From Bacteroides sp. AN502(2024) (GTDB lineage Bacteria; Bacteroidota; Bacteroidia; Bacteroidales; Bacteroidaceae): 64,000 nt of DNA. A program made the position numbers and the translations under genes. The notes beneath the pieces are model-generated. The model ran no database searches and had not been told where the DNA came from. It saw only the letters and a program-made list of their open reading frames with translations. The first letter of the stretch is position 1. Each line of letters starts with the position of its first letter. The stretch spans positions 2,294,001 through 2,358,000 of the forward strand of contig NZ_JBGFSP010000003.1 of assembly GCF_041227145.1 (NCBI RefSeq). The letters run 5' to 3'. This document shows positions 38,144 through 47,303 of the stretch, one piece after another.

Positions 38144-39832
38144 TTATTTTTTAACAACCGGAGCACTCAGCATTTCTTTATATTTCACCGGATCATTCAG
38201 AATTTTCATTGCTTCCTTCAAACCTTCATCATCCTTCAACTGCTGGATGATATTACCACGTTGGTAATAGTAACGCTTGATAATTTCAGTAGCAATCATC
38301 TTCTTTATATCAGATGAAAAATAATCCAAGTCGCGGTCAAGATCATGGTTTAACTTCTTCTCAAGTGCTTTGAACTCCTCTGAAGCATCATCCATATACC
38401 CTTCAAACTCGGCAGCTTCTTTCAACGTTTTCAGAATTTTCTCGCTTTGCTGGTCATACTTAAAGTCCGCTTTCTTCACCAACGCTTTAAAATCATTATA
38501 ATCGGTATCTGTCACCTCAAACTTCTCCGGAGCGACGATGGTAGGATGCTTCAAACAATATTGCGTTGCATAATCAAAAATCAGATTATCACGTACCAGA
38601 TAGAAGAGGATGTTCGGTAATTTCTCTTGTTTGATAAGAATATCCGGCATTATGCCACCTCCGTCGCGGACTTCACGTCCGGAAGCTGTATGAAATACCT
38701 TAGTTAAACTATCAGGAATAGTGCCTACACTTCCATCCTCATTGCGATGCTTGTAATCAATAGCCTGCACACAACGTCCACTCGGAATATAATATTTAGA
38801 AGTAGTCACTTTCATGGTTCCACCATAAGGTAAAGAACGTGGAACCTGCACCAACCCTTTGCCAAAAGTACGGTTACCAACGATAACGGCACGGTCGAGA
38901 TCCTGCAAAGAACCAGATAAGATTTCAGAAGCAGAAGCCGTTCCGCTATTTACCAGTACTGCAATCGGAATATCCAAATCCAACGGTTCACGCAACGTTT
39001 TATAAGTGTTACTGGCCTGTTTGATTTTTCCTTTGGTCGTCACAATCACTTTTCCACGCGGCAGAAAATAATTCGCAATTTCTACTGCTTCATCCAGCAA
39101 TCCGCCGCCATTACTACGAAGGTCTATCACCAACGAAGTAGCGCCCTGTTTCTTCAAATCCAGAAATGCTTTCTTAAACTCTTTGGAAGGGTTGCCGGAA
39201 AAAGTGCTAAGGCTGATGTAACCTACCTTATTATCCAATACGCCAGTATAAGGAATTGCCGGATTCTGAATAGACTCACGCACAATCGTGAATTCCATCG
39301 GTGTACGTCCGCCTTTCTCATTCGGCCGCTCAATCTTTAACTTAAAACTGGTACCTGCCTGTCCGCGTAACATCTGACTGACTTCCGCGTTATCCTTACC
39401 GGCAAGATCCTGTCCGTCAATCTCCATCAGGATATCTCCCGCTTTCAGACCGGCTTTTGCAGCAGGTGTTCCCTCGAAAGGTTCAGAAATCATCGAACGC
39501 TTTAGTTTCGTATTATAAGCAATGTAAGAACCTATACCACCGAATGATCCTTTAATCATCTGTTCCAACTCACTCTGATCTTCTTCCGGATAATATTCCG
39601 TATAAGGGTCCAAGGTGTAAAGCATATTATCGATTCCTTCCCGAATCGTTTTATTCGGATCGATGGTATCTACATAAAACAGATCCAGTTCTTTCACAAT
39701 CGCATTAAATATATCCAGATTCTTTGCTATCTGAAAATGACGGTCGTCTCCGCTCTTGAAACTAAAGAAGACAACTGTAGCTATCACTGCTACTGCAACA
39801 ATAATGCTCTTCCTGTTCAGCAATTTTTTCAT
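38144..39832 (-). CDS. S41-family C-terminal processing peptidase
   Basis: 562-aa periplasmic serine protease (CtpA/Prc type). It has an N-terminal signal anchor (SIIVAVAVIATVVFFSF), a PDZ domain (about residues 85-175, with FEGTPAAKAGLKAGDILMEI) and the S41 catalytic domain (about 195-365). The nucleophile Ser lies in VNSGTASASEILSG and the general-base Lys in GNRTFGKGLVQ. A C-terminal alpha-helical tail of about 130 residues is typical of the Bacteroidetes form. It degrades or trims envelope proteins at their C-termini. It lies 46 bp downstream of the PfkB gene and may share its transcript. Confidence 0.94.
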   Translation of the reverse strand: MKKLLNRKSIIVAVAVIATVVFFSFKSGDDRHFQIAKNLDIFNAIVKELDLFYVDTIDPNKTIREGIDNMLYTLDPYTEYYPEEDQSELEQMIKGSFGGIGSYIAYNTKLKRSMISEPFEGTPAAKAGLKAGDILMEIDGQDLAGKDNAEVSQMLRGQAGTSFKLKIERPNEKGGRTPMEFTIVRESIQNPAIPYTGVLDNKVGYISLSTFSGNPSKEFKKAFLDLKKQGATSLVIDLRSNGGGLLDEAVEIANYFLPRGKVIVTTKGKIKQASNTYKTLREPLDLDIPIAVLVNSGTASASEILSGSLQDLDRAVIVGNRTFGKGLVQVPRSLPYGGTMKVTTSKYYIPSGRCVQAIDYKHRNEDGSVGTIPDSLTKVFHTASGREVRDGGGIMPDILIKQEKLPNILFYLVRDNLIFDYATQYCLKHPTIVAPEKFEVTDTDYNDFKALVKKADFKYDQQSEKILKTLKEAAEFEGYMDDASEEFKALEKKLNHDLDRDLDYFSSDIKKMIATEIIKRYYYQRGNIIQQLKDDEGLKEAMKILNDPVKYKEMLSAPVVKK

Positions 39833-39878
39833 ACCTCTTTTTTATCTAAATGAGTCGTAAAAGTAGCTTAATCCTTTG

Positions 39879-40868
39879 TTATTCTGCCAGAATCCTGTTA
39901 ATATTTAACTTAATTTCATTCCAGCGTTCTTGTGGAATCGTTGTTCCGATTACCTGAATAACATTTCCCGAGAGAATAGAACCTATTTTTGCACATTTAT
40001 CTAACGAATATCCACAGGTCAATCCATATAAGAATCCGGAAGCAAAATAGTCACCCGCACCAGTAGTATCCAGCACTTTCTGAACCGGAATGGCCGAAAC
40101 CTTTATTTCTTCTGTTCCCTTGCGGATATAAGAACCTCTTGCTCCGACTTTTACAATAGCAATACTGCATTTCTTAGCAATCACTTCCAAAGCTTCCTCC
40201 GGCCCCTTACCGGTAAAGGCTTTTGCTTCTTCTTCGTTCGCAAAGACAATGTCGACATATTTGTTTATTAGTAAAGAGAAGAACTCCAGATCATTGGCCA
40301 CAATATTATAACTAGCCATATCAAGACAAATCTGCAAACCTGCTTCTTTAGCCAGTTCAATGGCATGAAGAATCATTTCATGATCCTGAACAAGGTACCC
40401 CTCTATAAATAGGTACGCGTAGTCTTTAAACATATCCAGCGTTAAATCTTCCGCTCTCAAAGAAGCAGCTGCTCCTAGATAAGTTCCGAAAGTACGCTCT
40501 CCATCCGGTGAAATAAAAGTAGATGCCACACCGGAAGGCAGTCGATCCGAAATCAATAATTTGTCTTCAATTTTATTATTCTGCAGATTTTCACGAAAAA
40601 AATCTCCGTAATGATCGTTTCCTACTTTTCCTATAAACCCAGTTGCGGCTCCCAAACAAGCCAGTCCAAGTATGGCATTTCCCGCCGACCCACCTGTTGC
40701 CAAATGGGTTTTCATCTGTGAGAATTTTGCGTTAATCTGCTGTAACTTAGCATCATCGATAAGTTGCATGCTTCCTTTGAGTAAACCCATTTCATTCAAG
40801 AGAGCATCATCCTTTAGGGTTGCAAGTACGTCTACCAAGGCGTTGCCTAATCCTATTATTCTGTCCAT
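39879..40868 (-). CDS. PfkB-family kinase, probably adenosine kinase
   Basis: 329-aa sugar/nucleoside kinase of the ribokinase fold. Signature 1 is in GGSAGNAILGLACLGA (about residues 58-73) and signature 2 in DTTGAGDYFASGFLYG, with the catalytic Asp. Substrate-lid features (LLKGSMQLID, DMASYNIVAND) are like those of bacterial adenosine kinases, and the closeness to ahcY, which releases adenosine, agrees. Other PfkB substrates such as ribose or fructose remain possible. A minus-strand TATCTTTG box lies at 40886-40893, only 18 bp from the start codon, face to face with the tRNA promoter. Confidence 0.88.
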   Translation of the reverse strand: MDRIIGLGNALVDVLATLKDDALLNEMGLLKGSMQLIDDAKLQQINAKFSQMKTHLATGGSAGNAILGLACLGAATGFIGKVGNDHYGDFFRENLQNNKIEDKLLISDRLPSGVASTFISPDGERTFGTYLGAAASLRAEDLTLDMFKDYAYLFIEGYLVQDHEMILHAIELAKEAGLQICLDMASYNIVANDLEFFSLLINKYVDIVFANEEEAKAFTGKGPEEALEVIAKKCSIAIVKVGARGSYIRKGTEEIKVSAIPVQKVLDTTGAGDYFASGFLYGLTCGYSLDKCAKIGSILSGNVIQVIGTTIPQERWNEIKLNINRILAE

Positions 40869-40893
40869 TACTAATATTTTTTTTGCAAAGATA

Positions 40894-40924
40894 TTGCATA
40901 TTTCAAAAAAAGCTAGTACTTTTG
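40894..40924 (+). promoter_or_regulatory. Promoter of the tRNA-Asn pair
   Basis: -33 TTG (40894-40896), a 20-bp spacer and -7 TACTTTTG (40917-40924), 22 bp before the first tRNA-Asn. It overlaps the divergent -7 box of the PfkB gene (40886-40893). Confidence 0.85.
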
Positions 40925-40945
40925 CATCGCAATTGAGAAAAACAT

Positions 40946-41019
40946 TCTTCCTTAGCTCAGTCGGTTAGAGCATCTGACTGTTAATCAGAGGGTCCTTGGT
41001 TCAAGTCCAAGAGGAAGAG
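40946..41019 (+). tRNA. tRNA-Asn (anticodon GTT), copy 1
   Basis: 74-nt tRNA. Acceptor arms TCTTCCT / AGGAAGA, D-stem GCTC/GAGC, anticodon stem-loop TCTGA-CTGTTAA-TCAGA (anticodon GTT), T-arm CTTGG-TTCAAGT-CCAAG, discriminator G. CCA is not encoded. Confidence 0.96.
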
Positions 41020-41047
41020 CAAAGTTGAAAATCTTGATTGCAAACAT

Positions 41048-41121
41048 TCTTCCTTAGCTCAGTCGGTTAGAGCATCTGACTGTTAATCAGAGGGTCCTTG
41101 GTTCAAGTCCAAGAGGAAGAG
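41048..41121 (+). tRNA. tRNA-Asn (anticodon GTT), copy 2
   Basis: Identical to copy 1, 102 bp downstream, with some of the leader also duplicated (AACATTCTTCC). It is cotranscribed with copy 1 from the promoter at 40894 and followed by a terminator. Confidence 0.96.
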
Positions 41122-41128
41122 CAGAAAA

Positions 41129-41160
41129 AGAGGTAAATCAGAAGGTTTATCTCTTTTTTA
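41129..41160 (+). terminator. Terminator of the tRNA-Asn operon
   Basis: Stem AGAGGTAAA / TTTATCTCT (one G-T pair) with an 8-nt loop, followed by TTTTTATTTTT. Confidence 0.85.
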
Positions 41161-41239
41161 TTTTTCTGATCCAATGTTCTTCAGATTATATCGGGTCACC
41201 GGTAAAGTCTTGTGGGGTCATCGATAAAATCCTGTGGTT

Positions 41240-42223
41240 TTATGCATAAATTTTAGTTAGTCTATACAAGAAAAAGGGTATGTCTATAACCCCTCTAAGT
41301 TGTGCTCTGAACAGTTTAACTTTCGCATTAAATGATTCTGCAGCAGCATTTGATGCCCTATTAATATAGAAGTTTAGTATCTGCTCACTTCTGTCATATA
41401 ATGTAGCAGCTATTGTGTTAAACGAGTCAAATCCAGATTGTTCTACTTCTTGATACCACTTCGCTAAATTGGTTCTTGCTCCTGCCTTTATCGATCGTTT
41501 ATTAAAAATCATTCTTAAAGAATGACTAAGTGAATATGCCCGTTTAATATCCGGATATTCTCTGAATAAGACTGTAGCTCTGAGCTTCTGTGCCTCAGTC
41601 CATTTTTCAGCAGATTTGAAAAGCAGATACCGGCTCCTTGCCAATAATTCCTTGCGTGTATCACCATTCTCAAAGGTAAAAGGGGTATATTTCTTTTTCA
41701 GACCTTTAGCTTCCTGCCTGACATCAGTCTCTTCTTGTATAGCTTCCCAACGGTGTCCGATTCTAATTTCCTGTACAGCATCACACGCCAGCTTTTGAAT
41801 ATGGAAGCGATCTATCACACGGATAGCCGAGGTGAAACATCTGCGAACGATCTTGCGCATACTTTCTGACAAATCAAGAGTGACCTCCCGCACCATCCGA
41901 AGTGCTTCTTCAGGGATTTGTTCTAGCACAGCTATGACATCGTCAGCCTTGGTACCCTTGACAATAGCCACGATAGCACCTTTACCACCGTGTGCCTCTC
42001 TGTTGATGATTATAGTATATAACTCACCATTAGAAAGGGAAGTTTCATCAATACTCAAGTACGGTCCCAGGTTCTCGGAAAACAGCAGCCAGTTTGCGGC
42101 ATGGGACAGTTGATCCCACATGCGGTAGTCACTTAGATACTCTTTATATTGCCGCTCAAACTGATCACCGTCAATATGATAATAACGTTCAAGAGAGCGG
42201 GCCGTAATCGGGTATTTCTCCAA
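41240..42223 (-). CDS. ISAon1/ISL3-type transposase, catalytic part
   Basis: 327-aa protein of the IS204/IS1001/IS1096/IS1165 DDE class. Recognisable pieces are the first Asp in YLSIDETSLSNGELYT, the second Asp in IRVIDRFHIQKLACDAVQEIR, and the final Glu in SNAAAESFNAKVKLFRAQLRG. The assumed start is a TTG at 42223, inside the 3' end of the 128-aa gene and in a different frame (35-bp overlap). Expression by translational coupling or by frameshifting is therefore likely. Confidence 0.9.
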   Translation of the reverse strand: MEKYPITARSLERYYHIDGDQFERQYKEYLSDYRMWDQLSHAANWLLFSENLGPYLSIDETSLSNGELYTIIINREAHGGKGAIVAIVKGTKADDVIAVLEQIPEEALRMVREVTLDLSESMRKIVRRCFTSAIRVIDRFHIQKLACDAVQEIRIGHRWEAIQEETDVRQEAKGLKKKYTPFTFENGDTRKELLARSRYLLFKSAEKWTEAQKLRATVLFREYPDIKRAYSLSHSLRMIFNKRSIKAGARTNLAKWYQEVEQSGFDSFNTIAATLYDRSEQILNFYINRASNAAAESFNAKVKLFRAQLRGVIDIPFFLYRLTKIYA

Positions 42224-42575
42224 GCAATCCTTTTAAAAAAGACGCGAATTCTTTTGAATGTCGCGTTCCCTGAGCGGTAAGCTCAAAAGTGTTACAGATG
42301 ATAGAACCAGTTTCCTTGTCGAGCCATTTACGACGCCGTACACATAAGCTTACCTTACGGTCACGGATAGGAAAATCACGAATATAAACCGGAGGAAGAA
42401 AACCTTTGGACTCTAAAGAGTGAACCCTAGAGGACAAGGGAGGAAGATTTTGCTCATCTAAATGAATGGTTAACATTTCAGCGGTGTTCTCTATTTTAAC
42501 AATATCAAAACACTCCAACAGGTCAGCTGGGAGTATGAAGCGAGCAAGAACTAAAAGAGTATCGTAACTAGTCAT
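42189..42575 (-). CDS. ISAon1-type transposase, N-terminal region protein
   Basis: 128-aa upstream gene of the element, corresponding to the ISAon1 transposase N-terminal region family, presumed to bind the ends. It holds a conserved basic patch (IRDRKVSLCVRRRKWLDKET). A T6A4 run (TCTTTTTTAAAAGG) lies near its 3' end just before the overlap. The downstream frame is +1 relative to this one and opens only after that run, so a classical -1 slip there would not fuse the two. Confidence 0.85.
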   Translation of the reverse strand: MTSYDTLLVLARFILPADLLECFDIVKIENTAEMLTIHLDEQNLPPLSSRVHSLESKGFLPPVYIRDFPIRDRKVSLCVRRRKWLDKETGSIICNTFELTAQGTRHSKEFASFLKGLLGEIPDYGPLS

Positions 42576-42628
42576 AAGAGTTTTTTGAAGGCAAAGATAA
42601 GAATTGGAGAGAAGAAGACCACATGATT

Positions 42629-43816
42629 TTACCGGTGAACCATTATATCGGTTCTATATGATTTTCCGTCAAATTCGATTTTCCCATCAAAGATAGAACC
42701 AATTAGCTTCATCTTTACCTCTATGGGTGCATCTTTAATGTACTTATCTAAGTTGTTTATCAGGGAGATAGCATAGTCAAGTTTGGGTTCTATGTTGCCA
42801 CGGTTCCCTGTCTCAAGCAATGATATACGAGTTTCAAGTTCCAGAGCTTCCTTTTCGTATCGTTCAAGAATTCTTGCATATCGGTCAGCGTGAGATGTGT
42901 CTGTTATCAGCATATCTTCGGCATTTACTATCTGCTTGCGTTTATCAACTAATTGCTTCTGCAAAGCTGATATTTTAGACTTGATTTCTTGTTTTGCACC
43001 ACCTTGCACATCAAGCAATACGGCCTCATAGAGACGTAGCACGGCCTCATTAGGCTTCAAACAGCCCACATATCGGGCAAAAGTTTCATTGGCTTCCTCC
43101 GCTCTAACTCTGATATGCTTCGCATCTTCGCAACAGTTATAATAAGTGTAATAGCTGCCATTTCTCCTTGACCTTGAACCAGTGAAAGCATGTCCGCATT
43201 TGGGGCAGACAATGTATTTTCGCAGAAATAGGTCGGGATTGATAGCCTTCTCCAATTTAGGTTTGGATTTCTTTTTACCATCAAGAACATCTTGCACCTT
43301 GTAAAACACTTCCTCAGATACCAATGCCTCATGCTGACCTTGTACCAATTCTTCGGGTTCGTCTTTATACGCTGGCACTCGGATTTTACCCATATAAAAT
43401 AGATTGCGAAGCATATCTAAAAATGTGCTTTCGGGTATATGAGGACAGTATTTCTTCCGTGCGTAGTTGGCACTGATTACACCTTTGGATAGTTCAATAA
43501 ATGCTGTACGTATCGGTTTTGCAGCTTCTTCATTGACTACAATGTAGCAACGATGTTTCGATTCACGAATATTCTTATATCCCCTCGGTGCTTTGTTTGA
43601 CCATCTTCCACTCTTTAATGTACCTCTGATACCGTTTTTGGTCGCCTTTGAACGTGCAATGTTATCACTTTGTGCAATACCTATGTACGCACCCAAAAGG
43701 ACAGACCATGAGGAGGATTCAAAATTTAATTCTTCCTCAATCGCGTTAGGCTCTACCCCCAAGTATAATAGCTCTTTTACTGCATCAGTGGCATCTGGAA
43801 CCCAGAAAGGGATGGA
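42629..43816 (-). pseudogene. Large serine recombinase, catalytic N-terminus missing
   Basis: The first in-frame Met is at 43762, but homologous-looking sequence continues to about 43810 (FWVPDATDAVKELLYLGVEP) until an in-frame stop at 43817. The recombinase domain (SKATKNGIRGTLKSGRWSNK), zinc ribbon (CPKCGHAF...YNC) and coiled coil (about residues 255-320) are present. The about 140-residue serine catalytic domain is absent. At the 3' end the ISL3-like element replaces the final codon: without it the frame would read ...YRTDII-stop, and now it reads ...YRTDIMVHR-stop. It is a non-functional remnant of an integrated element next to the tRNA-Asn pair. Confidence 0.85.
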
Positions 43817-43839
43817 TTATTTTTGTATAATTTTATAAA

Positions 43840-45910
43840 TCACCACCATATCTGTTCGTTATTCATATAAGTAAAAATGCGTTCTTCAACTCCTTTTATC
43901 CGGTTATGCAGCCATAAAAGGCTATTGTCTGGAACACTGTCATATTGCAGACGTAAGCAGTCCGCTTTTTTGCGTCCCAAAGAAACCCACCGGTTTTCCC
44001 AATAAAACAGTTCGTACTCTTCTCCTGGGATAACATCATTCCCGTCTGTCCGCGGAGAATATATGATTCGGTCAATTTCAACCTTTTTCCCGAAATCTAT
44101 TCCTACATAAGCGTTACGGACTTCACCGGCATAGAAAGTGTCAATATTCCCGTCGCATATTTTTGCGAGTTCTTCCGGAGACTTGTTTTTATCTGAGGCA
44201 AAAGGTGTTCCGGACAGTTTTCCTTCGGGCGAATAGCATTGCAGTTCACTGATGTTTACCCAAGATTGGTCAGGTGCCTTATATCGGATATAACGGCAGG
44301 TAGTAGGAGCGTGTAAGTTGACTTCTGCCATGGCGTGCTTGGGAGGTTCTTTGATTGTATAGATCCTTTTTGGAGTCGGGAAGTCAGCCTGGTTCGATAT
44401 TTCAAAACAGCCGCCTGTCATTCTTGCGGCATAAACTGAGATATGCCCGTATTTAGGGTATTTGCGATATAAAGAAATGCTCCGGAGGGCGGAATGATCG
44501 GGAGCCAACACATGTACATCTCCATTCTCTTTTAGAATAAAAGGTGTCGCGAAAGGAGCCATCACGCCGTTTCGCACGGATGCCGGAAGATAAACGATGC
44601 CCTTACCTTCATTTTGATATCCGGCGATCTTGTTGTCGCCGAACGGGATTCCCCGCGCTACGTTTCCGAAAGTTATTGTCTTTTTATTCTCAGTTGCGGA
44701 AACGGCTACAGGTGTCCAATCTTTATTATTAAATATACATAAGAACAGTACGTCACCTTTCATGTTGGGATCCGAACCGGATAAGGTAATATTTGATACA
44801 GGCATCGGGTATTCTCCCGTGACGTCTTTCCAAAGGGGATCTAAGTAACCAATGTCGCCCTTATTGCTTGAATATTTGGTTCTGTAGATTTTAGGAATCT
44901 TATACGAGATGCTGTTGTGTCCCTCTCCGTTAAATCCGACATCCACAAACTTCCCGTCTTTGTTCATCACCACGTTCCACGCATGTCCGCTGCTCCTGTT
45001 TGCCCATGCGGGTACCACATCGATGGTAGAAGGAATGCCAATGGCTCTGAGTGACAAGGTCAGATATGCGGTCAAGTGGTCACAACTTCCCCAATGTAAC
45101 TGATCTAACTCACTGAAAGTCGGGAAAAAAGGGTATTTACTCATTCCGGCGTTATAGTAAATGCCGGATACCTGCACAATTGCTTTTGTCAATTCCAAAG
45201 GGGCGCTGATTGAATCCAACAGGTAAGAGAATTTTTGATAAGCCTGTCCCCTCCAATCACTCAGTGATTCGTTTCCAATACGATAGGGTAAAATATATTC
45301 GCAGAAATCATCGAAAGAGCACTCCGTAAATTTTTTGAGGGTGTGTCAAAATTCCCTTTTTGAAGAAATGCCCCCTGCTATAGCTATCTGTGGCAGGGGT
45401 AAATCTTTATATTCAGGCATTATGACACACCCTCGTAAATTTTTTAGTGCGATGCCAGACTTTGATCGCTTCTTCTACATTGTTGATCAGGAAGTTGCCA
45501 GTTATAACTTCGATGTCTCTTACTATTTTGGGGCGCGGAGGGTCAATACATGTTTTATATACGGAATCCAATGCCATCCCTAACCGAGACTTGCTGGGAT
45601 CCCACGCTTCTTTTTCTTTAATGTGATTATTTAAGATAATGGAATGAAAAGGATCTTGTTCATTGGCTGGAATGAGGCTGTACTTATCTGCCATATTCCC
45701 AACCAAAAAGAATATGGATCTGATCTTCAAAGAGTCTTTCTGAGAAATGAAATAGTCTAATGCCTTTTCTAATTCAGGCCTATTACCTTTTGCTTGCTTC
45801 AATACATTGTCTATTTGGGATGAATATTTTTCATACTTTGGATTTTGACAACAAGTCATAACCAAAAGTAGAATTGATTCAACTATACAAAAGAAAATTT
45901 TGTTATTCAT
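43840..45910 (-). pseudogene. Transglutaminase-like lipoprotein gene split by a 98-bp element
   Basis: The 5' part (45910 down to 45446) has a lipoprotein signal peptide (LLLVMTCCQN), and the 3' part contains a transglutaminase-like core with Cys in HWGSCDHLTAYL, His in SSGHAWNVVM and Asp in KFVDVGF, then a C-terminal discoidin-like domain (about the last 140 residues). Removing the 98-bp insert and one 11-bp target copy restores a single uninterrupted frame of 653 codons reading ...HRTKKFTECSFDDFCEY.... As it stands, the 5' frame ends after RVCHNA inside the insert. The original product was a cell-surface or periplasmic lipoprotein of a Bacteroides family with transglutaminase fold; its substrate is unknown. 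Confidence 0.93.
45337..45434. mobile_element. 98-bp palindromic mini-element, copy B (MITE-like)
   Basis: Terminal inverted repeat GAGGGTGTGTCA (12 bp exact, weaker to about 19 bp), no coding capacity, flanked by exact 11-bp repeats GTAAATTTTTT (45326-45336 and 45435-45445). It is about 90% identical to the reverse complement of 20540-20637 and has the same length. It interrupts the transglutaminase-like gene. It is presumably mobilised by a transposase that recognises GAGGGTGTGTCA ends; no such full element is in the window. Confidence 0.92.
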
Positions 45911-46078
45911 TTACTTCTTAGTTTTAATTACAATATTTAAATGTTTCATTCACATTTAAAGGGAAGCACGCAATTTTATCACAAAAAGAACGCCTACGAA
46001 TGTTCAAGACATAGATCTTTTCATCATTTTGTAGTAAATCTCTTGAGTGGAATTACTAGATATTGCTTCTTCCCAAAG

Positions 46079-46118
46079 AAACCGTCTATCAACCTGAAAA
46101 GTAGTTGATAGACGGTTT
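46079..46118. terminator. Strong hairpin after the HlyD gene
   Basis: A perfect 15-bp inverted repeat AAACCGTCTATCAAC / GTTGATAGACGGTTT with a 10-nt loop. It lies about 100 bp after the stop codon of the minus-strand export operon. The T-run is poor (CTTTG), so the stem is probably the main terminator signal. Confidence 0.6.
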
Positions 46119-46218
46119 ACTTTGTAAACTTCCCTTTTGTATGAAAATATATCAAAATGCTCTGTATTATACCTGAGTAGTTATATACAATGTATATAGT
46201 ACAAATCCTTTATGTGTG

Positions 46219-47301
46219 TTATTCATTAATTTCATAATTGGTAATAATATGTTCATCGGTACTAACACCCTCAATTATTTCAGTGTTAGTACCGTCAGAT
46301 ATACCTATTATAACACCTTTCTTCTTTCCTATTTTTCCTGACTTATCTAAAGTGTAAAGATATACGGAATCATTCTGGTATGAAAGATATTTTTCTTCTA
46401 TGGAATAAACCCCTTTACGCTTATTGAGCACGATCTCTGCTGTTACAGAATAGCCGGAACGTAGCATAGGGATGTCCGGAGTGATGAAAAATTCAGCCTC
46501 CATCATGTATTTCATTATCCCGTTTTCAGGATTTCCTTTCGATGAAATTTTGCTTATAAAAGCCTTGACACTTAAGTCTGGATAAGCGTTGAAAGAAAGT
46601 TCTACAGAATCATTAAGAGAGATGTTTTTCAAATATTGCTCAGGAACTAAAGCTCTAAATTTAAAAAGTTTTATTTCTGCAACAACAGCTATCGTTGTTC
46701 CCGGATTATAATTATTTCGTTCGATAACAGACGCACCAACTTCTATTGGGATGTCTATAATTGTTCCCGAAGTACTCGCTGTGACAATGTTGGAAATGTT
46801 TTTAGAAGCGATGCGTCCTTCCTGCAAAAGCTCTAGTTGGTTTTTGGCTGAATACAGATTTTCTTTTGCATTCAAAAAAATCTTGGTTGCTATATCCATG
46901 TCGGATTCTGAAATTAATTTATTCTCATAAATTGTTTTCATCCGTTTGTATTCTTGCTCTTGAGCATCAAATTCTATTTGAGCCATATTTATACTACTTT
47001 CCAATCGTTCTATGTCAGCCGTATTGGGAATCAATTTAATTCTGGCTATCGGGGTACCTTCACGGACACAATTCCCGATTTGTGCGGTTATCTCTTCCAA
47101 AATACCTGATATTTGAGATTTGACTTCTATTTCTCTTGCTGGATAAATATTGCCGGGGATAAATATGGATTCCCTTATATCCCTTTGCTGCAAGTTTACT
47201 GTGGAATAGTCGTTTCTCAGATTCTTTTTGAAAGAACTGTAAACAATAAATCCCAATGCTAATGAAAAGGTTATTAATAAACTTATTTTGAATGTTTTCA
47301 T
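46219..47301 (-). CDS. HlyD/MacA-type periplasmic adaptor protein
   Basis: 360-aa membrane-fusion protein: an N-terminal membrane anchor (ISLLITFSLALGFIVYSSF), a biotinyl-lipoyl half-motif (REIEVKSQISGILEEITAQIGNC-like, about residues 56-78), an alpha-helical hairpin (about 95-160), the second lipoyl half (SGTIIDIPIEVGASV) and a beta-barrel. Such adaptors link an inner-membrane ABC transporter to an outer-membrane channel. It is the last gene of the minus-strand operon, 2 bp after the FtsX-type permease. In this setting it likely exports a peptide or envelope component. Confidence 0.9.
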   Translation of the reverse strand: MKTFKISLLITFSLALGFIVYSSFKKNLRNDYSTVNLQQRDIRESIFIPGNIYPAREIEVKSQISGILEEITAQIGNCVREGTPIARIKLIPNTADIERLESSINMAQIEFDAQEQEYKRMKTIYENKLISESDMDIATKIFLNAKENLYSAKNQLELLQEGRIASKNISNIVTASTSGTIIDIPIEVGASVIERNNYNPGTTIAVVAEIKLFKFRALVPEQYLKNISLNDSVELSFNAYPDLSVKAFISKISSKGNPENGIMKYMMEAEFFITPDIPMLRSGYSVTAEIVLNKRKGVYSIEEKYLSYQNDSVYLYTLDKSGKIGKKKGVIIGISDGTNTEIIEGVSTDEHIITNYEINE

Positions 47302-47303
47302 TT

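Larger units (their letters stand above)
41193..42641 (-). mobile_element. ISL3-like (ISAon1-type) insertion sequence
   Basis: A 1449-bp element with imperfect terminal inverted repeats (left GGGTCACCGGTAAAGTC, right end complement GGTTCACCGGTAAAATC). It is flanked by an exact 8-bp target duplication ATTATATC (41185-41192 and 42642-42649), the ISL3-family duplication size. At the left end the terminal motif is repeated in tandem (41216-41237, GGTCATCGATAAAATCC), which gives two adjacent transposase-like sites. Two overlapping minus-strand genes fill the element. It lies in the last codons of the recombinase gene at 42629. Confidence 0.92.

Noticed and set aside
42225..42250. Programmed -1 frameshift between the two ISL3-like genes at the T6A4 run
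   Set aside because: A -1 slip there leads into a frame other than the transposase frame, which is +1 and opens only after the run; coupling from the TTG start is more likely.
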